DNA of 64,000 nucleotides from the NCBI GenBank assembly GCA_019916065.1, contig CM034241.1:11941223-12005222 (forward strand). Reading direction: 5' to 3'. Both the position numbers and the translations under genes were made by a program. The DNA is from Vitellaria paradoxa (taxonomy: Eukaryota > Streptophyta > Magnoliopsida > Ericales > Sapotaceae). Below the pieces are notes generated by a model. The model was not told where the DNA came from. It ran no database searches and saw only the letters and a list, made by a program, of their open reading frames with translations. Numbering within the stretch: position 1 is the stretch's first letter; every line of letters begins with the position of its first letter. Shown in pieces: positions 11,736 to 24,231 of the stretch.

Positions 11736-12730
11736 TGTTGGGCTTGAGGCCTAAATATCCAGCCCAATGAGCTGGCAAAAGTATGGCAGCCACAAGAAGA
11801 AAGAAAAAAAGGAGAGGAAGAGAGAAAAGAATAAGGGCTTGTGTGCAACAATATTCTACAGGCTATATCTTCTTTATTCACCGTCAGATTGGCTTGAATT
11901 TGGTCAGTACTTCCCTCTCTTGTGGTTCTTGTGCTTGTAAGGTCGGATCATTGATTCAAACTCCCAACAGTGGGAATGACTTTCCCGAACAGCGTTGTTT
12001 GGAAGTGCAGAGTTGCAATTTTTTTGGGTGCGTAGTCTTCATCTATTGCTAGCATCTCCATGGTTAACCGTTGGATCAGTTTGGTTTTGGTTAGAATGTT
12101 CAAAACATCTAGTTCCATAATTTGAATGGATGGATCGTCAATATCAATTCCTTGTGGTGAGTTTTGGTCAACCAAACAGTGGTGATCAAAAAATAGGGAA
12201 GCTTGTTGTCTCTCCAGTGTAGTCTTTTTCAAAGGGTGATATAATTGCGATTAACTGTTTGATCAAGTTGAAATTTTGACAGAAGGTTTAAGACATATGG
12301 TTTTGTAATCTGAATGGAGGGATCATCAATTGGAGATTGCTACAGAGAGTTATACAGTCCAGACAGTGCTGTGTTTGTGACATTTTTCTTTGTTTTACTT
12401 CACTTCATTGTTAAATTGTGATTGTATTCCAAGAATTTAATTTCTTGGTGTTGCGGTTGTTATTTATCCCTAGATGAAACAGGGGATACCTTATGTACTC
12501 TCAATTTGATTGTAGTGAACGTTTTGGTGGGCTAAGGCTCCATAGTTTTTACTCCTCAATTCGAGGAGATTTTCCAAGTTAAAAATTCTATTGTGTCATT
12601 GTGCATGCGTGTGGTTTTTGATTATTGGTAGTTTATACATTGTGGTGAAATATTTGTCTCCCACAGAATTCATATACTCGGGAGAAATATCTTTGGCTTA
12701 TATTGTTGAATTCTTGCTTTTCTCACATCA
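11736..12730 (+). repeat. 5' LTR of copia 1 (995 bp)
   Basis: Starts TGTTGGGCTTGAGGCC and ends TTTTCTCACATCA. It pairs with 16743-17767 along its whole length with many substitutions and small indels. Confidence 0.9.
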
Positions 12731-12733
12731 AAG

Positions 12734-12746
12734 TTATATCAGAGCC
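12734..12746 (+). promoter_or_regulatory. Primer-binding site, initiator-Met tRNA type, mutated
   Basis: TTATATCAGAGCC lies 3 bases after the 5' LTR. The plant consensus is TGGTATCAGAGCC, so the two G next to the LTR are changed. Reverse transcription from this copy would probably be impaired. Confidence 0.75.
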
Positions 12747-12776
12747 TGGTTACTTTATTGTTTGTTGTGTTGAATT

Positions 12777-13740
12777 ATGGAGACTGGTTTGAATTTGGCT
12801 AGAATGATTATATTGAATGGTTCAAATTATCATGTTTAGAAAGGACATATGATTGATCTTCTTTATGTGAAAGACTATAACTTACCTATTTTTACTACAA
12901 AGAAACTAGAGAATAAATCTGATGCAGAGTGGACCTTACTTCATCGGCAAGTTTGTGGATTGATTAGGGAATGGGTGAATGATAATGTTTTGAACCATAT
13001 CAATGGAGAAACACATGTAAGGACTTTGTGGACTAAACTTCAGTAGTTATATGAAAGAAAGACAAGCAATAACAAACTTTTCTTGATCAAACAGATGATG
13101 GACTTGAAATCTAAAGATGGCGCTCTTTTGTCAGATCACTTGAATACATATCAAGGGATTTTGAATTAGTTAGCTGGTATGGGTATCAAGTTTGATGATG
13201 AAGTCCAAGCATTATGGTTACTTGGTACACTACCAGACTCATGGGAGACATTCATATTGTCATTATCAAACTCTGTCCCAAATGGTGTAATCACTATGGA
13301 TTTGGTCAATGGAAATCTTCTGAATGAGGAGGTGAGAAGGAAAATCCAGGGATCTACTTCACAGTCAGAAGTCTTGATTGCAGAGAAAAGGAAAAGGAGT
13401 ATGAGTAGGGGTCTAAAGAACAGGGGTAAACACAGAAGCAAGTCTAACAAGTTAGCAAATATTAAGTGTTATCACTGTGATAAAAAGGGGCACATCATGA
13501 GACATTGCAGACAATTGAAGAAAAATAACAGAAATGACACAAGGAAGGAAAAGAATAATGAAGATGTTAAAAATGATGATAGAGTTGCCGCTACTACTCC
13601 TAAAGACTTTCTTATTGTTTATGATGATAATGCTATAAACTTTACATGTTGTGAGAGTAGTTGGGTGATCGATCGAGAATGGTGCCTCCATTCCTGCTAC
13701 ATCTCGAGAGGATTTCTTTACATCATATATACGTGGTCAT
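12777..13740 (+). pseudogene. Copia 1 gag polyprotein region, broken
   Basis: The ATG at 12777 starts METGLNLARMIILNGSN. A TAG at 12837 sits where the gag family has Trp. The frame then reads TLLHRQVCGLIREWVNDNV and the UBN2/gag region to about 13330, with further TAG stops near 13045 and 13168 at Gln-type positions. A CCHC zinc knuckle (CYHCDKKGHIMRHC, 13467-13508) is intact. The protease active-site region (WVID, 13660-13680) is followed at once by a frame change, so the Asp-Ser/Thr-Gly triad is lost. The gag product would form the particle and bind RNA; this copy cannot make it. Confidence 0.85.
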
Positions 13741-16702
13741 TTTAGAAATGTAAAGATGGGAAATGATGGTCTCGTCAAGGTTGTTGGCATTGGAGATGTG
13801 TGCTTGGGGATGACAAATGGCACAAGGTTAGTCCTTAAAAATGTAAAGCATATTCTTAACATTCATGTGAATATTATTTTCATAGGAAAACTTAATGATG
13901 AAGGGTATTGCAGCACTTTTAGTGATAGCCGGTGAAAACTTGCTAGAGGAGCCATGATTGTGGCTCGGGGTAAGAAATGCTTTACATTGTACATAATGCA
14001 GGCAAAGCTTTCAAAATGCAGTGTTGATGCACTAAAAGCTAAAGACAAAGTAGAATTATGGCACAAGAGACTTGGACACATCAGTGAGAAATGTCTGATA
14101 GTTTTGAGCAAGAAGAATCTTTTGCTTGACATGAAAAGCACACATTTGAAGAAATGTGCTCATTGTTTAGCAGAGAAGTAACACAGAGTTAGTTTTCGTA
14201 GTTCACCACCGTTAAGGAAACCAGCTACACTTGATTTGGTGCAATCTGATGTTTGCAGCCCAATGAAGATGAAAACACTTGGTGGATCTCTTTATTTTGT
14301 GACATTCATAGATGATCACTCAAGGAAAACTTGGGTTTATTCCTTGAAGACAAAAGATCATGTGCTGGATGTGTTTGAGTAGTTTTAGGCTCTAGTTGAG
14401 AGACAAATTGATAAAAGGTTGAGATGCATCAGAACAGATAATGGGAGAGAGTATTTTGGTCCTTTTGATGAGTACTAAAGATAGTAGGGCATACGACATC
14501 GAAAGACACCTTCCAAGACTCCTCAGTTGAATGGCTTGGCTGAGAGAATGAATAGAACATTGGTAGAGAGAGTCAAATACTTACTTTCACATGCAAGGTT
14601 ACTGAAGTCTTTTTTGGGGTGAGGCTTTGAGTACTATTGTACATTTTTTTAATCTCACACCATATGTTCCCTTGCAGTTTAATGTGCCAAACAGGGTTTG
14701 GACTGGCATGAGTTTCTCTTATGATCATTTGTGTGTCTTTGGTTGCAAAGCATTTGTGCATGTTCCTAGAGATGAAAGGTTAAAACATAATGAGAAGACT
14801 CGACAGTGCATCTTCATCGGTTATGGTTAAGATGACTTTGGATACAAGTTTTATGACCCAGTTGAGAAGAAACTTTTGAGAAGTAGGGATGTGTGTTTAT
14901 GGAGGGTTAGACCATACATGATATTGAGAAAGCAGAGCAATTAGAGCCTTGTGACAGTGATGGTTTGATTGACCTGGATTCGGTTGCTTCAACTAGTTTG
15001 CTAAAACAAGTTGAAGACAACATCCAAAATAACCAGCAGGGAGCAGTTGATATGGATGGCACGTCACAGATTCAGGAAAATGTTGAGACTGATGAGCAGT
15101 TGCTAGAACATGATGCTCCACAAGAGGTTCCACCTAGGAGGTCCACTAGATGCAAACAACCTTCCACTTGGTATTCTTCAAATGACTATATGTTATTGAC
15201 CGATGGGGAAGAACCTGAGTGTTTTACAAAAGCTATGGAAGATGAATAAAAAAAGAAGTGGCTTGAGGCAATGCAGGATGAGGTGCAGTTGTTGTATGAC
15301 AATCACAACTTTAAGCTAGTAAAGTTGCCTAAGGGAAAGAGAGCCTTGAAGAATAAATGGGTTTACAGAAAGGTATTAATTTTGATGAGATTTTTTCTCC
15401 AGTTGTAAAAATGTCATCCATTCGAGTTGTGCTTGGTTTAGCAGCTAGTCTTAATTTAGAGATTAAGTAGATGGATGTAAAAATAATGTTTCTTTATGGT
15501 GACTTAGACGAAGAAATCTACATGGAATAGCCAGAGGGTTTCAGTGTTAAAGAAAAAAAAGAATTATGTGTGCAAATTGAAAAAAAGTTTATATGGGTTG
15601 AAATAGGCATCAAGATAGTGGTATAAGAAATTTGAATTTGTTACAGGGGAGTAAGGCTTCAAGAAAACAACTTCTGACCATTGTGCGTTTGCTCAGAAAT
15701 TCTCCGATGGTGATTTTATTATCTTATTGCTTTATGTTGATGACATATTGATTGTTGGTAGAAATGTTGCAAGGATTGATGGGTTGAAGATGAAACTGAG
15801 CAAAGTCTTTGCTATGAAAGTTTGGGACTAGCAAAGCAAATTCTTCGCATTAGAATTCATCGTAAGAGGGAAGCTAAGAAGTTATATATGTCGTAAAAGA
15901 AGTATATTAAAAAGTACTTCAAAGGTTCAATATGAACAAGGCTAAAACGATTAGCTCTCCTCTTGCTAGCCACTTTAGGTTAATCATTTAGTAGTATCCT
16001 TCTATAGATGTAGAGAAGAATAGCATGGAAAGGGTTCCATGTGCCTCAGTAATAGGTAGTTTGATGTATGCAATGGCGTGTACAAGACTAGACATAGCTT
16101 ATGGTATTGGTGTTATCAGTCGATTCTTGTCTAATCCTGGAAGCGAGTACTGGAATGCTGTTAAGTGGATTATGAGATATCTTCGAGGTACTTTTTGTTT
16201 GAGACTTGGTATTGGAAATGACAAGTCGTTGCTAATTGGCTATACAGATGCAGATATGGCAGAAGATGTGGATACTTGAAGGTTTACTTTTGGTTACTTG
16301 ATTATTTTTACAGGTGGAGCTGTAGCTTGGCAATCAAGGTTACAGAAATGTGTTGCACTTTCTACCACAGAGGCAGAGTTTATTGCAGCAACTGAAGCTT
16401 GTAAAGAGCTACTGTGGATGAAAAAGTTTACTGGAAAGCTTGGTTTCAAGCAGGATATGTATGTGTTATTTTGTGATAGCCAAAGTGCTATCCACCTTTT
16501 TAAGAACTTTATTTTCCATACAAGATCAAAACATATCGATGTAAGATATCATCGAATTAGAGGTGTCCTGAATGAAAAGTTGTTGGAACTTGAGAAAGTT
16601 TGCACACACCATAATGGTTCCAATATGTTGACAAAAGCATTACCAAGGGAGAAGCTTGAGTTGTGTCATTTGATCACCGGAATGGCGATCCATTCCAAAT
16701 AA
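13740..16702 (+). pseudogene. Copia 1 pol: integrase, reverse transcriptase, RNase H, broken
   Basis: Recognisable blocks in order: pre-integrase domain (13954-14181: WHKRLGHISEK and a CAHC pair), integrase (about 14190-14830, with FIDDHSRKTWVY and TDNGREYF), a linker rich in acidic residues (14965-15249), reverse transcriptase (about 15270-15960, LLYVDDILIVG near 15727), and RNase H (16025-16702, ALSTTEAEFIAATEACKELL and TRSKHIDVRYH). At least ten in-frame stops interrupt it, mostly TAG, with a TGA at 16277 at an Arg-type position. A deletion or shift lies near 15375 in the early RT. It copies RNA into DNA and inserts it in intact relatives; here it is dead. Confidence 0.85.
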
Positions 16703-16742
16703 CCAAGATGGAGTATGTCGCTCATTGATTGGAGGGGGAGAT

Positions 16743-17767
16743 TGTTAGGCTTGAGGCCCAAATATCCAGCCAAATGAGCTGGCAAAAGTAGGGTAGCCGC
16801 AAGAAGAAAAATAAAGAAAAAAATAAAAATAAGAAAGGAAGATAGAAGAGAATAAGGGCTTGTATACAGTAATATTTTGTAGGTTATATCTTTTTTATTC
16901 ATCGTCGAATTAGCCTAAAATTTGGTCAGCACATCCATCTTTTGTGGTTCTTGTGCTTGTACGGTCGAATTGTTGATTTGAACTTCCAGCAGTGAGAACG
17001 GCTTTCCCAAACAGAGTTGTTTGGAAGTGCAGAGTTGCAGTTTTTTTGGATGTGCAGTCTTCATCTATTACCATCATCTCCGTGGTTAACCATTGGATTG
17101 GTTTGGTTTTTGGTCAGAATGTTCAAAACATCTGGCTCTATAGTTTGAATAGTTAGATTGTCAATATTAGTTCCCTGTAGTGAGTTCCGGTTGACCACAT
17201 AGTAGTGATCAGAAAATAGGGAAACTTGTTGTCTGTCCAGTGCAGTCTTCTTTAAAGGGTGATATTTCTACGATTAACTGTTGGATCAAGCTGAAATTTT
17301 AACAAAAGGTTTATGACATATGGTTCTGTAATTTGACCGAAGGGATCGTCAATTAGAGATTGCTACAGAGAGTTATATAGTCTAGATAATGTTGCACTTG
17401 TGACATTTCTCTCTGTTTTATTTCACTTCATTGTTAAATTGTGATTGTATTTCGAGAATTTAATTTCTTGATATTGGGATGTTATTTATCCCTAAGTGAA
17501 ACAAGGGATATCTTGAATACTCATAACTTGATTGATAGTAAAGTTTTTGGAGGGCTAAGGTTTTGTGGTTTTTACTCCTCAATTCAGAGAGGTTTTTCAT
17601 GTTAAAAATTTGATTGTGTCATTGTGCATGTATGTGGTTATATTCTTTGAATTTCTGATTATTGGCAATTTATACATTGTGGTGAAATATTTGTCTCCTA
17701 TAGAATTCATACACACGGGAGAAATATCTTTTGCTTATGTTGTTGAATTCTTGTATTTCTCCCATCA
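16743..17767 (+). repeat. 3' LTR of copia 1 (1025 bp)
   Basis: Starts TGTTAGGCTTGAGGCCC right after the polypurine tract and ends TATTTCTCCCATCA. It pairs with the LTR at 11736. Confidence 0.9.
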
Positions 17768-17772
17768 GCCTG

Positions 17773-18599
17773 TTAACTGTAACACCTTAGGCCAAAACTT
17801 AGACTGACGAAATAACTCATAAAGAGAGTAGAGTACTGAACACATACATCATAGATTTCATAATTTTTTTTTGAACTAGCCCAATCCAACCCAACCCAAG
17901 TTAAAACTTGGTAAGCAGGTGGGCCTTAAACACTTTTTTCTACACTATTTAAAGAGAATCTTCCCTACCCTAATAATAAAATAGAAAATTGCAAGAATCT
18001 TAAAATTACCAAAGGAATAGTCGTTGTTCACTGATACGTTGACTACCTCCATGAACCCCAATTTTGTAACTTACCTCATTAACACCTTGATTTTTGTTTT
18101 TCAAAATCCAAACTCATCTTGGATAATTTTACTGATGTTTTCTGCTAAGTTGTGTTAGGAATAAAGATGTTCTAAAAAAAAAAAAAGGAAAGAAAGAATT
18201 AGAAATTCAAAATCATTTCTTAGGCTTGGTTAGTTATGGAAATAGAAGGAAAATGAAAAGAATAGAAATTTAAAATCACTTCTAATATTTGATTTCTATG
18301 GAAAATGGAAGAAGAAGGTATGAGATTTGAGAAATTAAAAATAATTAAATTAGAAAATTAATTAATTGATGAATATCTTTTAATTTATTATATTTTTTAA
18401 TCTATTCAAATAAAAAATATATTTAAAATTTTATATTTTCTTTCCCTTCTTTCTTATCTTTTTTCTTTTATTTTTTCCCTTTCCTTTTCTTTTTATTCAC
18501 CAAATCCTCATTCAATCATATCGTTAGGGTTCTATCAATTATTCTAAGGATACTCATGCAACTTGATTGTTGTAGTGTATGCTTTCAGATATTATATTT
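17773..18599. other. Gene-free AT-rich spacer
   Basis: No gene is seen. TGTAACACCTTAGG at 17778 resembles a gypsy LTR edge but I cannot pair it. A/G-rich (18230-18320) and C/T-rich (18435-18500) runs face each other and may be a decayed inverted-repeat element. Confidence 0.4.
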
Positions 18600-18821
18600 G
18601 GGTGAACTTATTTACACTCCACTATTAGGTTCTTCCACTCTATTTTATTTTTTATTAAATAAAATTACACAATTACACTTATTCTCGTAGAAAGATATTT
18701 ATGGCATTAAAATTACACAACATATCTTATTAGAAGAGTGAGGGTAACTGTGCAATTTTATTTAATAAAAAAGTAAAGTGGAGTGTAAAAATTTATTTGT
18801 GGAGTGTAAATAGACCTACCC
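18600..18821. mobile_element. MITE with 23-bp inverted ends (222 bp)
   Basis: The left end GGGTGAACTTATTTACACTC and the reverse complement of the right end GGGTAGGTCTATTTACACTC pair, and the inverted similarity continues for about 75 bp through TTATTAAATAAAATT. The triplet TTT lies on both sides (18597-18599 and 18822-18824) and may be a 3-bp target duplication. There is no coding capacity. The superfamily is uncertain. Confidence 0.7.
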
Positions 18822-19000
18822 TTTGAAATTAAAATAAAATTTTATGAGTTGGATTTGATTTCATTTCATAACTTAAATTTTTAGATTTGTATATCATTTG
18901 AAATCCAATCCAAAATAATAGAATTTGGTGAGAATTTATTATTTTCTTAAGCCATCTTTATATATCATATTTACTATATTTTCTATTTACTACTAACAAT

Positions 19001-19076
19001 TGTTAAAATAGCTTGATATACATTAATGAGTTGATTTCATAACAGTTTAAGTTTTTAGACAATTGGCGACTTAACA
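19001..19076 (+). repeat. 5' LTR of copia 2 (76 bp)
   Basis: TGTTAAAATAGCTTGATATA at the start and GGCGACTTAACA at the end. It matches 23576-23660 through GATTTCATAACAGTTTAAG-like and TTGGCGACT-like blocks. LTRs this short are unusual for copia. Confidence 0.7.
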
Positions 19077-19204
19077 TGACATTAGAGCCATCAACATCCA
19101 TAGTTTTCATTTCGTACGGATGATTTTGTTTTCCTAGTTTGATTTTGAATCTTAATTTCTTTCTTACTCTGGCTAATATTTGTTGGTTTTTTTGTTATTT
19201 TGCA

Positions 19205-20300
19205 ATGGTTGATATTAGAGATGATTCGCTTTAGTCAATCAATGTGCAATTAGACGGAATAAAATTATACCTATTGGAGTTATGTGAAGAAAAATTTTTT
19301 GAAAGACAAACAAAAGTGGGTTTATATTTTGAGCACTTGCGTGAAACCTAGAGATGAAAAAGCTGCTAAATATGTAACATTATTAAATGTTTGGGAAACA
19401 GATAATTTGAAGGTTATTACTTCAATTAATAATTCCATTAAGCATTTGATAGGAACTTAATTAGCAAAATACGAGTCTAAGGAGGTTTTGGGACCTAGCA
19501 AGCTTGTATACACAGTCTAACTTTGCCAAGCAATATCAATTAGAAACTAATATTTGTGCTCTTCAGTAGAAAAAGATGAGTATTCAAGATTTTTATAATG
19601 CTATAACCAATTTATAGACCAGTTAGCACTAACAAAATTTGCAAAATTACAAGGTTTGCTCCTTACATTTCCTAAAGCAAAGAACAGAATTTGGTTCAAT
19701 TTTTATGGCTCTTCATGGTGATTTTGAGGGACTCCACGGGATTGTTTTGCATTGCAATCTGCTACTTTCTATAGATTTAGTACTTAGTAAATTATTGTTT
19801 GAGGAGATATGTCTTTAGTCTCATACAATAAAGGAGATTCCTTCAGTATCGACTACATTAGTCTTTGCAGTGCCTCAAAGATCTCCTACTAATAATCAAT
19901 CTAAGTCGCACATGACAGTTGCCCCTAATGAATGTAGTTTTTCTAAGCAAAAGGACCATTGGAAAGCATATTGTCCAAAGTTGTTGAATAAAAGTAAATT
20001 GCAGCAATCACAATAGTTTCCTGAGCAGTTACAATAGTTTTCCCAGCAACAATCACAGTTTCCTCACCAATCAACCATTGAAGCAGCAGTGGTCTTTCAA
20101 ACTACCCAGTCTTGTCATAGCAACTCCATCATTGGACTCATCTATGATTAAGCAATTTCAAAAGTTCCTTACAACATAGCCACATACTATATCTGCCTCT
20201 TCGCATATCAGAAGTTCTTTGCAACATAGCAACATAGTTTTCCCAACAATTTCAGAAGTTCCTTGCAACATGGCCAAATACTATACTATGCCTGTAGCAA
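19205..20300 (+). pseudogene. Copia 2 gag and protease region, broken
   Basis: The ATG at 19205 starts MVDIRDDSL and is followed by a TAG. Blocks readable in shifting frames include AKYVTLLNVWETDNLK, AKQYQLETNICALQ and MSIQDFYNAITNL, which match the plant copia gag family. A zinc-knuckle remnant (about 19932-19973) keeps DHWKAYC but has lost one Cys. The region after 20000 has CAG/CAA-rich decayed repeats. No functional product is possible. Confidence 0.6.
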
Positions 20301-20559
20301 GTTTTGGTTCAATTTTTACACATTGTCTATCTCTTCCTGATATCTACCACGTTCCCAATCATACTTTGAATCTTGTTTTTGTCAGTCAATTATGTGAACC
20401 CAGATACTTAGTTCTTTTTTCTTCTTTTGCTTGTTAGCAATCCCAGAAGCTAATCAGGACCAGTGATAGGATAGAGGGACTCTATGTGTTGGACTGGCTC
20501 AAAATTACTAAATGTTACAGCTACAGCCTCAAGCATTGATTTCTCTCTATTTTGTTTGA

Positions 20560-23215
20560 GTCGTTCTTGGTCTGTTTTTTATTTGTGGCATTCTTGCTTT
20601 GGTTATATTTTTGCGTCTCATTTACAGTTTTTAGCTTCAATGGGAGCAGTAGGAACTTTGGAAAATCATGATATTTCTGATTGTAGTGGTTGCTAATTGG
20701 CAAAATTTTCTACTTTACCTTTTAATGAAAATATTTCATTTTCTTTTGCTTCCTTTGATCTTATTCATTCTGATGCATTGGGACCCTCTCCTATTACCAC
20801 AAAGGGGGTTCATGATATTATGTTTCACTTATTGATGACTGCACTTGTTCTTATTGGGTTCATCTTATGAAATATCGTTCTAATTTTCTAAGTATTTTCA
20901 CTACTTTTCAATCTCTTGTAAAAAACTCAACATTCAACTATTATCAAATGTTTTAGAAGTAATTTGGGTGGAGAGTACACTTCTCATTTTTTTTTGATTT
21001 ACTTACTTTAAATGGGACAATTCAACAAATTTCTTATACAGATACCCCTGAACAAAATTGTGTTGCTAAAAGGAAACATGGACATATTGTTGAGACTACT
21101 CGATCTCTTTTACTGTTTGCTAGTGTTCCTAGTGAATTTTGGGGAGAAATAGTTCTTACTGTCACTCATTTGATTAACAAAATTCCAACCTCTTATAATT
21201 CAGGTTTGTCTCCTTATGAGAAATTGTATGGACATACTCCTAATTATTCTTCCCTTCATGTTTTTGGTTCCACTTGTTTTGCTATTTGAACTCATGTTAA
21301 ACATAGCAAGTTCTCATCACAATCTGCTATTTGTGTCTTTCTAAGTTATGGTACAAGTCAAAAAGCATATCATTATTTTGATCCAGTCAGCAAAAAATTA
21401 TATGTTTCTAGTCATGTTGTGTTTCTTGAGCATATACCTTATTTTTCTGTTCTTGCTTGTTCTCATAACATCACTAAGTTTGATCTTGCTCATATTGATC
21501 CCTTCACTGTTACTGATGGCATTATCCCACCTATTGATGTTCTTTATTCTTGTGCTACTATTTTTAATCATGATTCTTGTAGAGTTCTAGCTAATCGTTC
21601 AATAGATACTAGTCTTTTGGCTCCTGAGACTGGCTCCTATTGAATCTCGCTAGCCTATCCGAAATTGTAAGTCCACTAAACAACTTGATTTTGATTATTA
21701 TTGTTATTCTAGCTTCTTTGTCTTTTTTTTAGCTTTAGTTAATCATTTTTCTAAGCTTTTATCCTATAAAGAGATAGTTCTTGATCTACTTTGGCAACAT
21801 CTTATGGCTAAGGAACTCATTGCTTCACATCAAACACATACTTTGGATCTGGTACCTTTACCTTCAAGTAAACGTGCAATTGGTTCTCGTTGGATTTATA
21901 AAATCAAAACCAAATCTGATGGATCTAATGAAAAGTATAAATTTTGATTAGTTACCAAGGAATATTCACAAGAGTATGGTATAGATTATGAGGAGACCAT
22001 TGCCCCCGTTGTAAAAATGACTACAATTCATACCCTCATTGCAAGTGTTTCTATTCATCATAAACATATAACTCAAATGGATGTTAAAAATGTCTTCTTG
22101 AATGGGAATCTTCAAGAAGAAATCTATATGTTTCCTCCTTTTGGTATTTTCCATGAACGTGGTGAAGTTTGCAAGCTCAAAAAAATCACTTTATAGTCTC
22201 AGACAGGCTCCTTTAGCCTGGTTTGAGAAGTTTTCCACTGTGATTATCTCACTTGGTTTCCATTCTAGCAATCATGATTTGACTAATTTGTCAGATGCAC
22301 TTCCGTTAGATGTATTCTGCTTTCTTTTTACGTTGATGACATGATTATTACAGGTGATGATGTTAATGGGATTATAGCATTGGAGGCAGAGTTAACTAAT
22401 TGCTTTGCGATGAAGGATTTAGGCTCGCTACGTTATTTTTTGGGTATTGAAGTTGCTTTTTCTCTAAAATGCTATCTTCTTCCCCAATCTAAGTGTATAT
22501 CTGATATATTTGAGCGTGCTCATATTACTGATAATAAGACTATTGATACCCTTATTGAGCTTAAAGCTTACTATTCTACATTACACTGTTGTTAGTAGTT
22601 TGGTTTATCTTACCATCACTTAACCTGATATTGCATATGTTGTTCACATACTTAGTCAATTTGTTACATCACTCACTACAATTCATTGGGCTATTGTTCT
22701 TCATATTTTAAGGTATCTTCGAGGTATTTAGATTTAGACTCTTTTAGTTCCATCTACTTCATCAATAGAGCTCCACGCTTATTCAAATGCTGATTGGGCT
22801 AGTGATCCTATAAATCAAAAATCCACTACTGGTTTTTTTTATCTTTCTAGGTGGTTCTCTGATTTTTTAGAAAAGCAAGAATCAGATGTTATCTCTAAAT
22901 ACTCCACAGAGGAATAATATCGTGCCATGGCTTCTACTACTTCTAAGATTGGTTACATTGATTGCTTGTGGATATAGGTGTTTTTTTCCATCTACTTACT
23001 CCCTTGTGTTGTGACAATACGAGTGTCATTTAGATTGGTCGCAATTCAATCTTTCATGAGCGGACTAAACATATTGAGATTGATTGTCATGTCATTCGTC
23101 ATCACTTTGATGTTGGCACGTTGACATTACCTCTTGTTTCTTCTTCTATGCAGCTTGCTAATTTGTTTACAAAGTCACTATGTACTTTGCGTTTTCATTT
23201 TTTATTTGACAAACT
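20560..23215 (+). pseudogene. Copia 2 pol remnants: integrase, RT, RNase H
   Basis: Decayed blocks in copia order: pre-integrase (20580-20700, FASHLQFLASMG-like), integrase (20750-21250, with a VHDIMF block and NCVAKRKH), RT (21740-22600, FYVDDMIITGDD at about 22324-22350 still keeps the catalytic Asp pair, followed by MKDLGSLRYFLGIEV), and RNase H (22720-23215, with HADWA-like and FTKSL-like remnants). More than a dozen stops and several shifts are visible. Confidence 0.7.
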
Positions 23216-23256
23216 CTCAATGCTTGTTGTAATAGAATCATGAGTTTGAGGATGGA

Positions 23257-23440
23257 TATTAAATATATTAGTTTTATATTATTATTACTTAAGGGTAGAC
23301 TAGTTTTTTTCTCCTTTAAATAGCATAAATATCATTCTTTTGTAATGTTTCTAGAAAGTGCTCATTAAGAAACCCTAGCCTCTATTTTTTATATTGCTTT
23401 TGTTCATTGGAGCTAACATGGTATCAAAACTCTAGTTCCA
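23257..23440 (+). repeat. Extra LTR-like module plus primer-site-like sequence inside copia 2
   Basis: GAGGATGGA (a polypurine-like run) precedes TATTAAATATATTAG (23257). The 162-bp segment contains a TATA-like TTTAAATAGCATAAA and ends GGAGCTAACA (23418). It is directly followed by TGGTATCAAAACTCTAG (23419), close to an initiator-Met primer site. This is the layout of a second LTR with its primer site, unrelated in sequence to the short outer LTRs. Confidence 0.5.
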
Positions 23441-23575
23441 GGAGGTCCTGGGTTTGAATCTTGTTATTACTTGTTTATTATTATACATTTTGCTTACTTA
23501 TGTTGGTGCAACTTATTTGATTTAATTTACTTATCTCTACTCTATGTGCAAAGACGAGTTGCACGTGAGGGGGAG

Positions 23576-23660
23576 TATTGAAATAGCTTAGTATACATTG
23601 TTGGACCTATTTTCTATCAGCTTAAACTTTTGGATAATTGGTGACTAAAGAACAATAACA
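23576..23660 (+). repeat. 3' LTR of copia 2 (about 85 bp)
   Basis: TATTGAAATAGCTTAGTATA follows the polypurine tract. The first G of the TG dinucleotide appears changed to A. The right edge is uncertain by a few bases because of a small insertion near AAAGAACAATAACA. Confidence 0.6.
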
Positions 23661-24231
23661 TGGTCAAATTTGGCATTTCTCTTAAATCAAATCAATTCAA
23701 TTCTTAAATTTAAAATGTGTTCTATACACAAAATTTTATTTACCAAATCAAATCAAATTAATTCTTTTTTTTTTAAATCAAATCAATTCTAAGAGAGAAA
23801 TGTTTCCAAATAGAGTGTGAAGCAATATAATTTGAGGAGAATTCATTCTTTTCTTAAACGATCTAAGTATACAAATTTATCCTCATATATCATATCTATC
23901 ATATTTTTTCTTATCTATTAACATACTCAAATTTAATTTTTTTAAATCAATTTAATTAAATTCTTAAATTCAAATATTTGTTTCAAATACCAAATTTCAC
24001 TTATCAAATCAATTCATATTAATTTCTTATTGGGTAAAGTACAAGAATCACCCATATAGTTTAACCTTGATATCACTTTAAGCCTTTATATTTCAATTGT
24101 AATAGTCAAATCCATACACTTTGAGTCATATACAAGTATAGCATCCCACTATGTAAGGGGATTATTGCTATCCATGAGATACTTAACCATAAGGCAGAGA
24201 TTCGATTGAAACTATATGATGAAGTGAAGAA
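23661..24231. other. Gene-free AT-rich spacer
   Basis: No gene is seen. The GGGTAAAGTACAAGAATCAC segment at 24034 looks like a repeat edge but I cannot find a partner. Confidence 0.4.

Larger units (their letters stand above)
11736..17767 (+). mobile_element. Ty1/copia LTR retrotransposon, Tork-like, degenerate (copia 1)
   Basis: A complete but old element of about 6.0 kb. LTRs start with TGTT and end with CA. The 5-bp flanks are GCCTA (11731-11735) and GCCTG (17768-17772), a target duplication with one change. A primer-binding site follows the 5' LTR and a polypurine tract GGAGGGGGAG (16731-16740) precedes the 3' LTR. Domain order gag, protease, integrase, reverse transcriptase, RNase H is the copia order. 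The protein style (gag with a CCHC knuckle, WHKRLGHISEK pre-integrase motif) fits the Tork/Tnt1 branch. The LTRs differ at many sites and by 30 bp in length, so the insertion is old. Confidence 0.9.
19001..23660 (+). mobile_element. Ty1/copia retrotransposon with very short LTRs, heavily decayed (copia 2)
   Basis: The 76-bp 5' LTR (TGTTAAAATAGCTTGATA to CTTAACA) pairs with a roughly 85-bp copy after the polypurine tract GAGGGGGAG (23567-23575). A decayed primer site TGACATTAGAGCC follows the 5' LTR. ACAAT precedes the 5' LTR and occurs at the right edge, a possible target duplication. Between them is a copia gag-pol with stops and shifts throughout. It is much more decayed than the other copia copies. 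Confidence 0.75.
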
